From: Favolaschia claudopus
Taxonomy: Eukaryota; Basidiomycota; Agaricomycetes; Agaricales; Mycenaceae
Assembly: GCA_037176885.1 (NCBI GenBank)
Contig: JAWWNJ010000022.1
Location: forward strand, 2,170,001-2,234,000
Reading direction: 5' to 3'
DNA: 64,000 nucleotides
Shown: piece by piece, positions 48,153 through 58,322 of the stretch
Numbering within the stretch: the first letter of the stretch is position 1
Layout of the letters: every line of letters starts with the position of its first letter
Notes under the pieces: generated by a model
The model's input: the letters and a program-made list of their open reading frames with translations, nothing else
The model's database searches: none
What the model was told of the DNA's origin: nothing
Made by a program: the position numbers and the translations under genes

Positions 48153-49926
48153 ATGGTGAAGCTCACAGGTGAGCTTCACTCCTACCCTATATTTTGATCC
48201 CTTTGCTTCTTCTCTCCCTCTTTTTTACCTTCTCTATCAGAGCGCGTCTCCTCTGCTGGTACCCTCGCACGGGAACCGCAGTGGGACGCGTTTCTTACGG
48301 AGTTTTTGCGCTGGAACGGCAGTGGTACCCCTGCCAGGGAACCGTGTCGCGCTGCGCGTTTTTTTTCTTAGTTTTTCTCTCTTTTGCCACCCGTGCCACT
48401 CCCACTTTGCTGACTGCCATGAAAAGGTGTTTTCTCTGCCATTGATACGCTGGCCTTTCGGACTGTAAGTGCAGTCCCTCTCTCGTAGCTTCTCGCCCCT
48501 TACGCCCGACAGACCCGCTCGGGCCAGAGTTTTTCGGAGTGGGGGCGAATTCCTGCCCCCGAGTTCACGATCGTCGACGCCGTTGCAGCAGCTGCTGCTG
48601 TTCAAGAACGACACGAAGACCTCTCCTCACCTGACAACGACGACCTCCAGCCACCAAACCAATCCCTTCCCAAAGCCACCGCAACACTTGCCACGCCTGC
48701 CACTGCCACGCTTGCCACCACCGCTTCACACAACAAACAAGGGTCCAGACGCGAGCGTCACCAGAAGAGGGCTGCTGCCAATGCAGTGCGCGATGCTCTG
48801 GCAGACCCTCGCTCCCCTCCCCGCCGCCACCAGGTCCTCCCCGGCCTCAAAAAGCCCATTATAACCAAATTTCACATCATGAAAGCTCGCATTGCCGCGA
48901 CTGGCTGGGTTGGTGTACAGGGGAAGAAAGAGCCGGACCTACATCGACTGGAGGACTTCTTTGGGCCCGGGGCAAAGCGCAAGGACTTCACACTGGTGAA
49001 GGTGCCTCCTCCGTGCGTGGATTCAATTACTCCTTCTCACTCACTTTGACTGATTGATCCTTAGTGGTGAGTCCCGCCCCGTCGTTGACAGCGAGGGGAA
49101 GATCTTCGCAGTGCACGGCAGCACCCCCAAGGACCCTACCTTCATCTCCAAAGTCCATGACCCCGCCGTTGCCGCCCTCGAGAAGGCGCGTGATCAAATG
49201 TCCATCCCCGCTGGTTCAGAGCAACACCGCCGCGGCAAATTCGTTACTTTGACGGGGGGGCAGTCACACGGCAACAGACGCGAGGGCCCTATGGATGTAA
49301 CCAACGGCGTCATCAACGCCGCCGTCTTCCTCGCCCTCATCACCAACGCCGCCTTCATCTCCCTTGCAGGCTTTGCGACCAGCTTGTTTGCCACCTGGGC
49401 GCCCAACGTCTTCGATTTCTATGTGGACTACATGTCCTGCTTCTACGCGCATTACCCCAACATGCAACGCCCCTTCCTCAACAGCATCTGGTCGGCATGC
49501 ACCTTCAACCTCGGCCCCCACACCTGGAGCTTGGGCCACCGTGACTTTAACAACGTCCCTTTCGGCTGGTGTGCGATCACGGCGCTGGGTCATTTCGACT
49601 TCACGAAGGGCGGGCATCTCATTTTATGGGATTGTAAGCTTATTCTTGAGTTCCCGCCGGGCTCCACCATCCTCGTCCCTAGCGCTGCCATCTACCACTC
49701 CAACATCTCCGTAGAGTCTCCTGAAACCCGTTATTCGTTCACCCAATACACCGCGGGCGGACTGTTTCGGTATGTGGAGCGGGGATTCAAGTCGGAGACT
49801 GCTTACTTCGCTAGCCTCACTCCAGCTGAGGTGGAGGAGGAACGTGAGCTCGGGCTGAAGCGAGCAATGGAGGGTGCAGGCATGTTTTCGACAATCGCTG
49901 AATTGAAGGCCGCGATTCGCAATTAA
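48153..49926 (+). CDS. TET/JBP-family 2OG-Fe(II) dioxygenase carried by KDZ2
   Basis: Members of this family oxidise 5-methylcytosine (TET) or thymine (JBP) in DNA; a Coprinopsis cinerea relative is known to oxidise 5-methylcytosine. The first exon is 48153-48168 (MVKLT), the second begins at 48241 (ERVSSAGTLAREPQWDAF), a long exon runs from about 48,513 to 49,012, and the last is 49065-49926. Exon limits between 48,350 and 48,520 are tentative. Catalytic features in the last exon are GHRDFNNVPFGWCAITALGH (His-x-Asp, about 49,540), GGHLILWD, FPPGSTILVPSAAIYHSN (second iron His, about 49,700) and ETRYSFTQYTAGGLFRYV (Arg for 2-oxoglutarate). All expected ligands are present, so activity is predicted. 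It lacks the CxxC and Cys-rich domains of animal TETs, as is usual in fungi. Confidence 0.88.
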
Positions 49927-50496
49927 ACTGACTTTTATTAAGATTTATTCACATTTTGTACTCCCCTCTTGTATTTGGTAGCCCCCTGCATCTACGTCTT
50001 GTACCTACATCTTGTAACTGCGTCGCTTGAATGAAATGCCACCCCTGCCACGAGATTTGTTGCCCAATTTTTGCAGTTTGCCACACATGCCACAGTGTGA
50101 CTCGAGACGAAAGCAAATGAGGATCGCGTACTCAGCCCGAGGGGTCGCGTACTCAGCCCATCACTCCACCCAAGGAAAATCGGAAAAAATGCTCAAAAAA
50201 TGTTTTGGGCTTTGAAACTCAGGGTATGCCGAGACCTGTATCTAAGAATGCCTCCTGAATATTTTTGTGGATTTAGATAGAGGGAGTCGGAGTGAGTTGA
50301 CGGTGCCCAGATTTCCTGATTTGTGGCTTATTTGTCTGTGCATACCCCACCATCTTGACTTCGACCACCAACCACTTGTCTCCACCCACCAACTACTTCA
50401 ACTCATTTGCTCAAGAGTCTACAGGGAGTGCTTCTACGACCTGTATAGCAGCCCTTGAGCTCCAAAAATCGGCTTGCGAGGACAGCCAGGACCCTC
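49927..50496. other. KDZ2 spacer with CTGCCAC copies
   Basis: A 570-bp spacer. It contains ACCCCTGCCACGAG and CACATGCCACAG near 50,040-50,095 and a short direct repeat GGATCGCGTACTCAGCCC / GGTCGCGTACTCAGCCC (50,120-50,160). No coding sequence was recognised. Confidence 0.5.
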
Positions 50497-50941
50497 ATGC
50501 CATCACAGTCTGCTGAGGTCAGACGGCTGGCATGCGCCCGCTACCGCGAAAAGTACGTGGCTGTAGACTATTAGGATAGATAGTAACTCACCCCGCGTAG
50601 GAACAAGGCGAAACTAGCTGAAAAGAGTCGGATACGGGCAGCTAAGTGCAGCGTCCACAATTTTGATGGAATTTGTATCTAACATTGCACATAGCTACCG
50701 AGAACGTCAGTTAAGCACTGCGGAGGGGGCCAGCAGCTATCGTGCCAAAGCCAAGGCAGCGCAGAAAATCTATCACGAGCGGTGCCGAGACCAGCTTGCA
50801 GCAGGGAAGCGGGGCATGCGTCTCGAAAAAACTATCAAGGACTTAGATGAGAGGGTGGGGAAGGCGCGGAAGGAACGGCGGCGCCGTATTATTGAATGGG
50901 ACTTGGCGAAGGCGGTTGAGGGGCTCAACACCGGGTCGTAG
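50497..50941 (+). CDS. KDZ2 accessory: small basic helical protein with Tyr-Arg repeats
   Basis: Starts MPSQSAEVRRLACARYREK; two introns near 50,553-50,600 and 50,646-50,695 are inferred from GT-AG sites that keep the frame; ends AVEGLNTGS at 50941. Repeating Tyr-Arg/Arg-Glu units (CARYREK, KYRERQ, SSYRAKAKA) sit in an Ala/Lys/Arg background. Then come KTIKDLDERVGKARKERRRR and IIEWDLAKAVEG, likely a coiled coil. About 115 aa. Same architecture as the KDZ1 gene at 25,592 and the KDZ3 gene at 62,941. Basic charge suggests nucleic-acid binding; nothing more specific can be said. Confidence 0.65.
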
Positions 50942-51102
50942 ATAGAATGAATGCATTTTCGTCTGATTTTGTTGGGTGGCAGCGGTGGCACGGCCTTAAT
51001 AACCCAAGATTTTGGGAATGTTCGCCGTGGCAAAGGTGGCAGGTGTGACTGTACAGTCACATGTGATGCCACGTGTCGGTGTGACCTCGCTTTCTCTCCA
51101 CC

Positions 51103-52001
51103 ATGCCGAATGCGCGACACTGCAGAATTCCCCTCCATTTTGAAGACGGGGTGACGTTCGACACCGCGCAGGTGATTTACCTGATCACCTGTCCAGAGGC
51201 AGGAGCGCTCAGGGGAGCTTATTCGTCGTGGTGCGTTCTTGAGTCCCTTTTTTGTGTACCCTTTCCCATCCTCGTCGTCTTTTGTGTTTTATTTTCGTTC
51301 ATTGAGAGCCGTCTTTAACTGATATGTATACTAGGGCCAGCGCTGAGCAAGCCTCAAGGCAATACAAGGGTCCGTGGGCATCCCGGATGTATACGTGGTC
51401 GCAGGCGGTCTCGACCTGGAATCGTTGCTGCGAGGCGGGGGAGCACGACCACCCTGCCTTCAGCGACAGCCCTCCTTCCTCCCGCCCCTCAACGCCCAGC
51501 AGCAGCCCTCCTTCCTCTCGCCCTTCGACCCCTCCACCCAACCCCCACAAGCCCAAAATCACGGGTCCGAGGCTCGCGCCGCGGGTCTCAAGCCCCAAGG
51601 GGCGTTTTGTTGTGCAGGGGAGCGGAGAAGTGCGCGACAGCTACCGGGAGGCGACTGAGGACTTTGCCCGGATGGGTACACTCCTTACCCCTGCGGATGA
51701 CCTCCTGGTCGCCTCCCATATCGCCCGTGGGAGCTCGATTCCGGAGGCAAGGGCTTTGGTTGCAGTGCGGCAGGCGCTGCAAAGTCTTGAGGCTGCATCG
51801 CCTTCGGAGGACGAAGAAGAGGCGGAGGCCCTCATTCCAGCTCTGGAGAACGCACTCCGAGCTTTGCGTCTTCGGCGTTCTGTCCCCGGTGGCAATGGTG
51901 GCAGTAGTGGCGTAAAGGGCAAGGCCCGGGAGATTGATGTGTTTGAGCAGCCTGAGGGGTTTGGCTGGGACTCAGACACCAGCCAATGGGTCTCAAAGTA
52001 G
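51103..52001 (+). CDS. KDZ2 accessory: viroplasmin/RNase H1-N-like domain protein
   Basis: Exons 51103-51230 (128 nt) and 51335-52001 (795 nt, 264 aa). The N-terminal domain reads YLITCPEAGALRGAYSSW, SAEQASRQYKG and RMYTWSQAVSTWNRCC. Aligned on the intron, residues match the KDZ1 protein without a gap (shared aromatic, Thr, Ala, Trp and Cys positions), and exon 1 has the same length and phase in both. After a Pro/Ser-rich linker a second candidate domain reads RFVVQGSGEVRDSYREATED and PEARALVAVRQAL. The C-terminus is acidic and ends GWDSDTSQWVSK. Hybrid or duplex nucleic-acid binding is inferred from the fold only. Confidence 0.68.
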
Positions 52002-52215
52002 TATTATGTATGCTGTTTTCTACTCCGATATCAGGTTGTATGTCGTGGCAGATGTGGCAGCGTCAAAAAAGCCAGCTATATTCTGTGGCAATGGTGGCAG
52101 ACCTCAAAATTTACCAAGTCCTGCTGCCGCAATGCTGATGGCAGTGGTGGCAGCTCCAATTGTGAAATTGGCCGGGTTCCGGCATGCCGTACGACCTGTT
52201 TGCTGGCACCATCTC

Positions 52216-55200
52216 ATGCCCAAGGAGGGCCGTAGACGACAATCTCACAAATCTCACAAGGCAGTCTTCCAGCGGCCTGTGAGGGAGGGGCGCGGTGATG
52301 GGAGGTTACAAACACTCACTGCAGCGGATAAAAGGGCAGCACGGGAGGCTGTAGAAGCCATCAATGCAGCGCGGGCTCATGGTGCGTTGCAATGTGCCTT
52401 TGCGCTCCAAGCACAATGACCTTAACCTCTGTTTAGAAGAGGCTGCGGAGAGCAGCCGACGACGCGACATCCCTGACGACCTGCCCGTGGAGGTGGAGGA
52501 CAACGTACAGGACTGGGAGGATATGGCAGAGGGTCATCAACCTGCTCCAATCAGCAACGTCGGTGGTGAGCTACATGACCTGGAGTCAGCAATAAGGGAA
52601 GCCTTTCGTGCTAAAAAAAGGTTTTCCCAGTCTTGTGGTCCCTTTCTCTCTCTGTTGATGTCTGCAATGCTTCCTTACAGAAAGGGAACCGACAAAAGGG
52701 ACCGCACAGACCGTATTAAAAAGCTCGTTCTTGCTTTCCGAGCGAAGATGCCGGATATGGTGGAGGCCTACATGGTGTTGGAGTCCCACCATGAGAATTT
52801 GTTGGAGGGGCCGCCGCAGGTGGATCCTGAGAGAGAGGTGAAGGGATATCATAGGCTACAGGTGTTGGACCTCTTCAGTGAGTGGTCTTGTTTCCCCTTT
52901 GGCAGCTGCCACGGGGGCCACAGTGCGGCTGCCACGCCTGCCACGCCTCTCTCACACAACGTGTTCAGGTCATTATGAAGCCAATGTAGCCTGGTATGCT
53001 GATGACGACCACCTGGTAACCTCGATTGTGTCTCAGGGCTTGATCCCCTCGAGTCCGTCGCGCCCCAAAACGGCAGTAACAATTCGAGCTTTGGAAATGT
53101 ACCGCCTTGTACAACTTCGCTGCCCTCAACTCGGAATCCAAGCCTGGGTTAGATCCCTGGCCGACCTTGACCAGCGCATGTTCAAACCGTCAAGCACGCA
53201 CGGCTTTACTGTGTGCTTGGACCTGTACCATGAGATTCTGGACGTGGTGGAGATGAGGGTGAAGCAAGCGCTCGGCTGGGGCTCCCCGGACTGGCGGATG
53301 CAGAACTGCTGCCCGACGTGCACCTATGATTTGGAGGGGGAGCCAGATATGCGCTTTTCAATGTTCTTCACCGAGGATGGCAACAATTCAGCGCGGCGGG
53401 TTGCTAAGAAGGCCGCAGGGCAGTTTGACCAAGACGGGGTTGCTATCCGTGGGACTAGGGAGCGGGCCGATCCTCGAGCGGCCACCGCAGGTGGAGACTA
53501 TTTTTTGACCCGTGAGGAGGTGGATAGGTGGACGAAAGAGAGGGTTGCGGAGGAGATGAAAGCACGAGTACGTGGCAGCCGTGGCAGTCGTGGCAGCTGC
53601 AGCTAACGAGGTGGCAGCGAATTCCAGTTTCAGAGTTGCCACCAGGCGAGAGTGAGTGCAAAGAGCGATGGAAGAATATGTCGGAAGACTACACGGCCAA
53701 AAGTTGGGGGGTGTTTGACGAGACGGGTATCTTTCTGGCACTCTGCCGGCATGGGTTCACTTTCAAAGGCGCTGACATGGTGAAGAGTGGCGAGTTGTAA
53801 GTGGTGGCAGGGGTGGCAATGGTGGCAGTTTGGAACACGCTGACGCTTTGCTAGGGCCAAGTATCCCCTGGCCATTACCCACGAAATTATTACGAAGTTC
53901 CCGAGGAAGAAGAAGATCGGCGGCGGCTATGATTGTGGGTGCGAGATCAAGAAAACTATCCGGAATTCTCCACTGGGCCCTCTTGCGGAGGAGAATGGGT
54001 TGACGATGCTGGTGGGGGCTTTCCACGGTCACGCTCATAATCGTAAATGCCAGCTGGACCACCTCTCCACTTATGTCGAGGGCTTGGGGCTGGAGGACTT
54101 GGAGGGCTGTGAACGGAAATTCGCACAAACCAACGGACTGGCGAGGTGCACTCGGTATGCCTCAGTAATGCACAGAAGGCGAGCCTTTCGCACATACTTG
54201 GCTCACCTCGATACCTACGAAAGCTACGCTAATCTCAGTGAGTGCTAAACTTGACGAGCTTCAAGTACTTAGAGTTGTCCAGGCACATTTTTGGTCAACA
54301 ATTACAAGCAAGCGTTGGAGATCTTGGCGACGGAGTCTGCGGTAATGCAGGTGATCCGTGACGCAGGACTGACGCCTGCGATGGTTGAGGGGAGGCTGCA
54401 AGAGGAAAAGGAGTACCTTCAATCCTTAGCCCAAGAGCCAGAGGAAGAGACAGAGCAGATGGAGTACTACCAGCAGCTCGTTAACCTTGATGCCAGGCTG
54501 TGAGTGACCTCTGCTGTTTTGTTATGGTGTAGACTCTAAGGGTTTTTTCGGAACCGTGCCACCCCTGCCATGTCATCCATCTTTGCCACTCAATAGTGAG
54601 CGGTTTGAAGAAGTCTTTGTAGAGGACTCTACCTTCAACGGGGTTGCTAAGCGACATGCACGCGAGAACTACGACAAGGCCTTGAAGCTGGTGCAACAAA
54701 CAGAACGCCGACTCAACATTGAGGAGTCGTGGACCCAGGGTTGTCCAGAGTGGGAAGCAGCAGCAGAGCTTGTTGCGAACCGCCGCTACCGCCGTGCGGT
54801 TGACCTCCTCGAGAAATTGGTACTCCAACGTATCTTCGAGTTTGCTAAAGTTGGAGAGCGTGGACTAGGTAAGCATTAAATGTGTTCCTCTGTCTTTTAT
54901 TGAGTTGGTGGCAACCGTGGCAGCTTACAAACTCCGGACTCACATTGCGAAGGCCCTGCAAGTCCGGTCCAAGGCAATTCAAAATGCAATCACGCGCTAT
55001 AACACTGCGGCTGACGCCATGGACCCTCCTCGGCGGCACCTCAACTGGTCGGAGGTTGTCGATCTGGGATTTCTGGCAGAGTTTGACATCATCCGTGATG
55101 TGGAACGGCACGTTGAGGCGAGAGCATGGGCTACCCCGGCTGCCCGTGTTCTTCTTGACCGTTACTTCAAGCTCAAGCGGGCAAAAGAGGAGATAGTTCG

Positions 55201-55621
55201 ACTGAATGTGGAGATCAAGCGGTTGATAACGTGGATGAGGGATGAGAGGGAGTTTCTTTTGAAGAAGGAGGCGGAGGTCAGTGCTTCCGACGCGGTGCTG
55301 GCGTTCTTTATCAGCAGGTATCGGTGGCAGCGAGCAAGGTTTGACGACGCGCACGTCGACCGCCTGAACCAGATGGCAAAGGACTTGGGAGAGGGCTTTA
55401 CAGGGAGCCTTCTGCCCGGCACTCGTCTCACACCGGCGCCTGCGCCGCCCGAGGTTGCAGACCAGGAGATGACCGTGGAGGACGTCGAGAGGGGGGGAGA
55501 AGAATGGGAGAATGACAGTGATGGGGAGGACGAGGTCGAGGAGGTGGAGGGGGAGGGGATCGCAGCAATAATCGACGGGATTACAGCTCTTATCTCTAAT
55601 GAGGATAAGGAAGTAGAATAG
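52216..55621 (+). CDS. KDZ2 transposase, CxC1-like KDZ type
   Basis: Starts MPKEGRRRQSHKSHKAVFQ at 52216 and ends ISNEDKEVE at 55621. There are about nine exons; several introns contain GTGGCAG copies. Ordered family blocks: YHRLQVLDLF, a zinc-cluster region CCPTCTYDLEGE (about 53,310), FFTEDGNNSARR (53,370, candidate first Asp), YDCGCEIKKT (53,930, second Asp), FHGHAHNRKCQLDH (54,020) and GLGLEDLEGCER (54,080, candidate Glu). Long helical segments follow (HARENYDKALKLV, RVLLDRYFKLKRAKEEIVRL) with an acidic C-terminus. This is a different KDZ subtype from KDZ1 and KDZ3: it lacks the CxC2 zinc cluster and the TDGEG motif. Reading is uninterrupted, so the enzyme is probably functional. Confidence 0.85.
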
Positions 55622-55686
55622 TATGAAAAGTAACTATGGCAGGGATGGCATCGTTAACTTGGGGTGCCACCCCCACTTTGAATTGT

Positions 55687-56570
55687 GTGGCAGGGATGGC
55701 ACAGGACACCTCTGAGGAAGGCCCAGACCTTCCTAAAAATGAGGTGGCAACGGTGGCAGGAGGCTCTTGCGAAGGTCACCACCCACTCTGAATTGTGTGG
55801 CAGAGATGGCACGGGACACCTCAGAGCAAGGCCTACACCTTCCTTTTTAGGAAGTGGCAACGGTGGCAGAACGGTCTTGTGAGGGTCACCACCCACTCTG
55901 AATTGTGTGGCAGGGATGGCATGGGACACCTCAGAGCAAGGCCCATACCTTCCTTTTTAGGAAGTGGCAACGGTGGCAGAACAGTATTCTGAGGGTCGCC
56001 ACCCACTCTGAGTTGTGTGGCAGGGATGGCACAGGACACCTCAGAGCAAGGCCTACACCTTCCTTTTTAGGAAGTGGCAACAGTGGCAGGAGGGTTTTCT
56101 GAGGGTCGCCACCCACTTCCACTTACGTGGCAGGGATGGCACACTGAAGCCCCCCATCCACCCTAAAAATGTTTCCGTGGCAGAGGTGGATGGCTTCAGC
56201 CCCATATTCCACTACAAAACAAATACGTGGCAGGAATGGCACCACTTTCTACCCCACAAAAATATGGTGGCAGAGGTGGACGCATTCAAGCCGAAATTTC
56301 ACTACAAAACAGTATTGTGGCAGGAATGGCACATTTTTTGCGTCCAAAACAATATGGTGGCAGAGGTGGATGAATACAACCCTAAATGTGACTACAGTTA
56401 CTATATATGGCAGGTGTGGCTACCAAAAGCACCCCAGGACACCGCCGTGGCAGCCCCTCCATGGCAGGTATGGCACCAAAATGGTGGCAGGCCACGCCTC
56501 TGGACTTGCAGCCTATGATGAGAAATGTTTATCTGCTGTACTTTCAGTATTGTGGTGGGTAATACAGGTG
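55687..56570 (-). repeat. KDZ2 right terminal inverted repeat with four 110-bp units
   Basis: Inverted partner of 43707-44371. Four direct 110-bp units start at 55687, 55797, 55907 and 56017, each beginning GTGGCAGRGATGGCAY and containing CCTTCCT and GTGGCAACGGTGGCAG. The left repeat has two such units, so the right arm is about 220 bp longer. Three GTGGCAG-rich blocks follow toward the tip (TACGTGGCAGGAATGGCAC, GGTGGCAGAGGTGGA). Confidence 0.9.
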
Positions 56571-56578
56571 GATCTGCT
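56571..56578 (+). repeat. KDZ2 target site duplication, right copy
   Basis: GATCTGCT directly outside the right end of KDZ2, identical to 43699-43706. On the coding strand of the interrupted gene it reads AGCAGATC and contains a 3' splice site. Confidence 0.9.
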
Positions 56579-58109
56579 GTCCAGTTAGCGTCTAGAGTCG
56601 CTAGCGGAACATTTGACGTACATCCTTCTCTGGAACAGCGTTCCGCAGATGCTTCCTGTACCCTGATGACTCCTGCATATAACCCCAGCCCGAGGCCAAG
56701 GGTGGATCGTCACGCGCATTTGCCCGAAGTCGATTTCTCAGACGAAAGTTGGCGTCAACGGCCAAGATGAGCATGAACAAAAATCTGAAAGCATAAGGTC
56801 AGTCTATTGCTTAAGATACGATGAGCGAGCGAGACTTACTGGTATTCCTTAGGAAGATCTTGCCAACCCTCGGGGAGATTAATCCCCTCGTGCGGGCATG
56901 CCCAGCACAGCACCGCGCATCCTCCTTTCGCCGTTGCCTCCACCCCTGCGTCGTCGTGTGCACGTCCAGCTCGCATGAGGCGTCCTAAACACGCGAATTG
57001 CCGACTCATACGACCAAACGCCTTATACCGGTCCTAAAGATATGCCGCACGTCATTTGTTTGCTATTCCTTCTTCCAGAGCTTGAAACCTACCGGTACCT
57101 GATCCACGCCCCATGGATCCGTGTTCTTTTCCATTGTATGCACAAAATCGTTGACATTGATTCCACCCACTACGCTCAAAAGACGAAATATTTTCAGGGT
57201 CGAAAATGTCGCACAAGTGGCCGGGTCTACTGTAGTCGCAGGGTACCAGTCGTTACGCATTAGTTGTTGCAGGTTGTTCGCCCGGTCGGACAAGTCACAG
57301 GCACAGTATCGAAACTTGACCTGGTGAACGTCAGGGAAGTCGAGAACAACCATATCTCGGATGGCGGGAGCAGGATGTGGACATGGATGACCTCCGTGTC
57401 CCAGTTGATATACCAGGCCAATAGACGACAGTGTTACTCGTGTCCAGTAATGACCAGTCCATTCCTGTGCTCAAGTTCAGTTTCAAGCCCAGAGCGGTGG
57501 AGCAATACTTACTTCTAAGCTATGCAAAGGCATTAGTTTATGCCTCTCAAGGAGACAATTGATGCATTGCACGAAGATTCCGCAATTGCGGCAGCGAAAG
57601 CGTCGAGCGGTGGGTAATAATTCTTGCTGACAACACGAGCATCGCGTTTCATTGTCACCTAAGCCCTCGCGCCTCAATAGTTCGTCCAAAAAGAACTGCA
57701 TCATAGGCTTCCAGCTTTTCATGGGGTCGTCCTGGGCACAGAATCAGCTTGTAGGTCGAGAAAGCGGGCTAACGAAACAAGAAATCCCCAGCAAAGAAAA
57801 TTAGAGACGTACCGAATTCTCGTATCTTTTCCGCTTCTCTCCAATCCCAGCGGAGTCCTCAGGAATGTTATCGCCTTCGTTCTCAGGAAGCGGAGTCCAA
57901 TTTGCGAGATCGTCGAGCTCAGAAGGATGCATTTTGCGTTTTTTAGGGCTGACATTGACTGATTTGCGCAAGCCCCGACGTCCGTCTTGAGAAGAAACGA
58001 ATGCTGAATCCCCAGTGATGTCCCCGTTCTTAGATTCATAGTCGACGTAGGAGTTGACGCGCTGAACGCGATTGGCGGCCCGCGCCTGCGAGTCGAGTAA
58101 GAAAGACAT
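56571..58109 (-). pseudogene. KDZ3 transposase, 5' part (upstream of the KDZ2 insertion)
   Basis: Starts MSFLLDSQARAANRVQ at 58109, then LANWTPLPENEGDNIPE and AGIGEKRKRYENS. The CxC2-type cluster lies at about 57,640-57,550 (CSCCQQELLPTARRFRCRNC, CINCLLERH). Next come MRNDWYPATTVDPATCATF (57,260), an exon with LPEGWQDLPKEYQ (56,870) and LILAVDANFRLRNRL (first catalytic Asp, about 56,770). The last intact exon ends VPEKD, followed by GTACGT; the intron would end in the CAG of the target duplication. KDZ2 therefore entered at the intron-exon boundary. The continuation is at 43,706. Confidence 0.85.
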
Positions 58110-58322
58110 CAAGAAAGCCGGATTACCCCATACTGAGCCCTCAGTTCCCAGCGCGGACCCCCTTCTTGAAAGCACACAGAGATAGAGTGAGTTGACTGAC
58201 AAGATCAGTTGTTAGGTCTCAACGCTGTAGACAAAGCCAAATGCATAAATTTCGCCCTTTTTGGGTCGATATACTGGAGACGACAAGCTAAGTACAAGTA
58301 ATTCTACGCCCGCCATGCATAT

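Larger units (their letters stand above)
43707..56570 (+). mobile_element. KDZ2: complete 12,864-bp KDZ-type transposon, CxC1-like transposase
   Basis: Both ends read inward CACCTGTATTACCCACCACA and are flanked by the perfect octamer GATCTGCT. Terminal inverted repeats are long (665 bp left; right is the same plus two extra 110-bp units) and nearly identical. Contents in order: a large basic/acidic accessory gene (minus), a TET/JBP dioxygenase, a Tyr-Arg-repeat protein, a viroplasmin-like protein and the transposase (all plus). No broken gene was seen. The heptamer GTGGCAG and its complement occur throughout, in introns and spacers as well as the repeats. KDZ2 sits inside the KDZ3 transposase gene and is therefore younger. 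Confidence 0.92.

Noticed and set aside
55687..56126. CRISPR-like array
   Set aside because: The four 110-bp units are contiguous with no unique spacers, and the genome is eukaryotic.
55685..56518. Series of overlapping 65-167-codon frames in the KDZ2 terminal repeats, in both arms
   Set aside because: They are produced by the 110-bp tandem unit and GTGGCAG repeats (reading Trp-Gln-x-Trp). Their starts repeat every 110 bp, and the same frames appear inverted in the other arm; this is repeat DNA, not a protein family.
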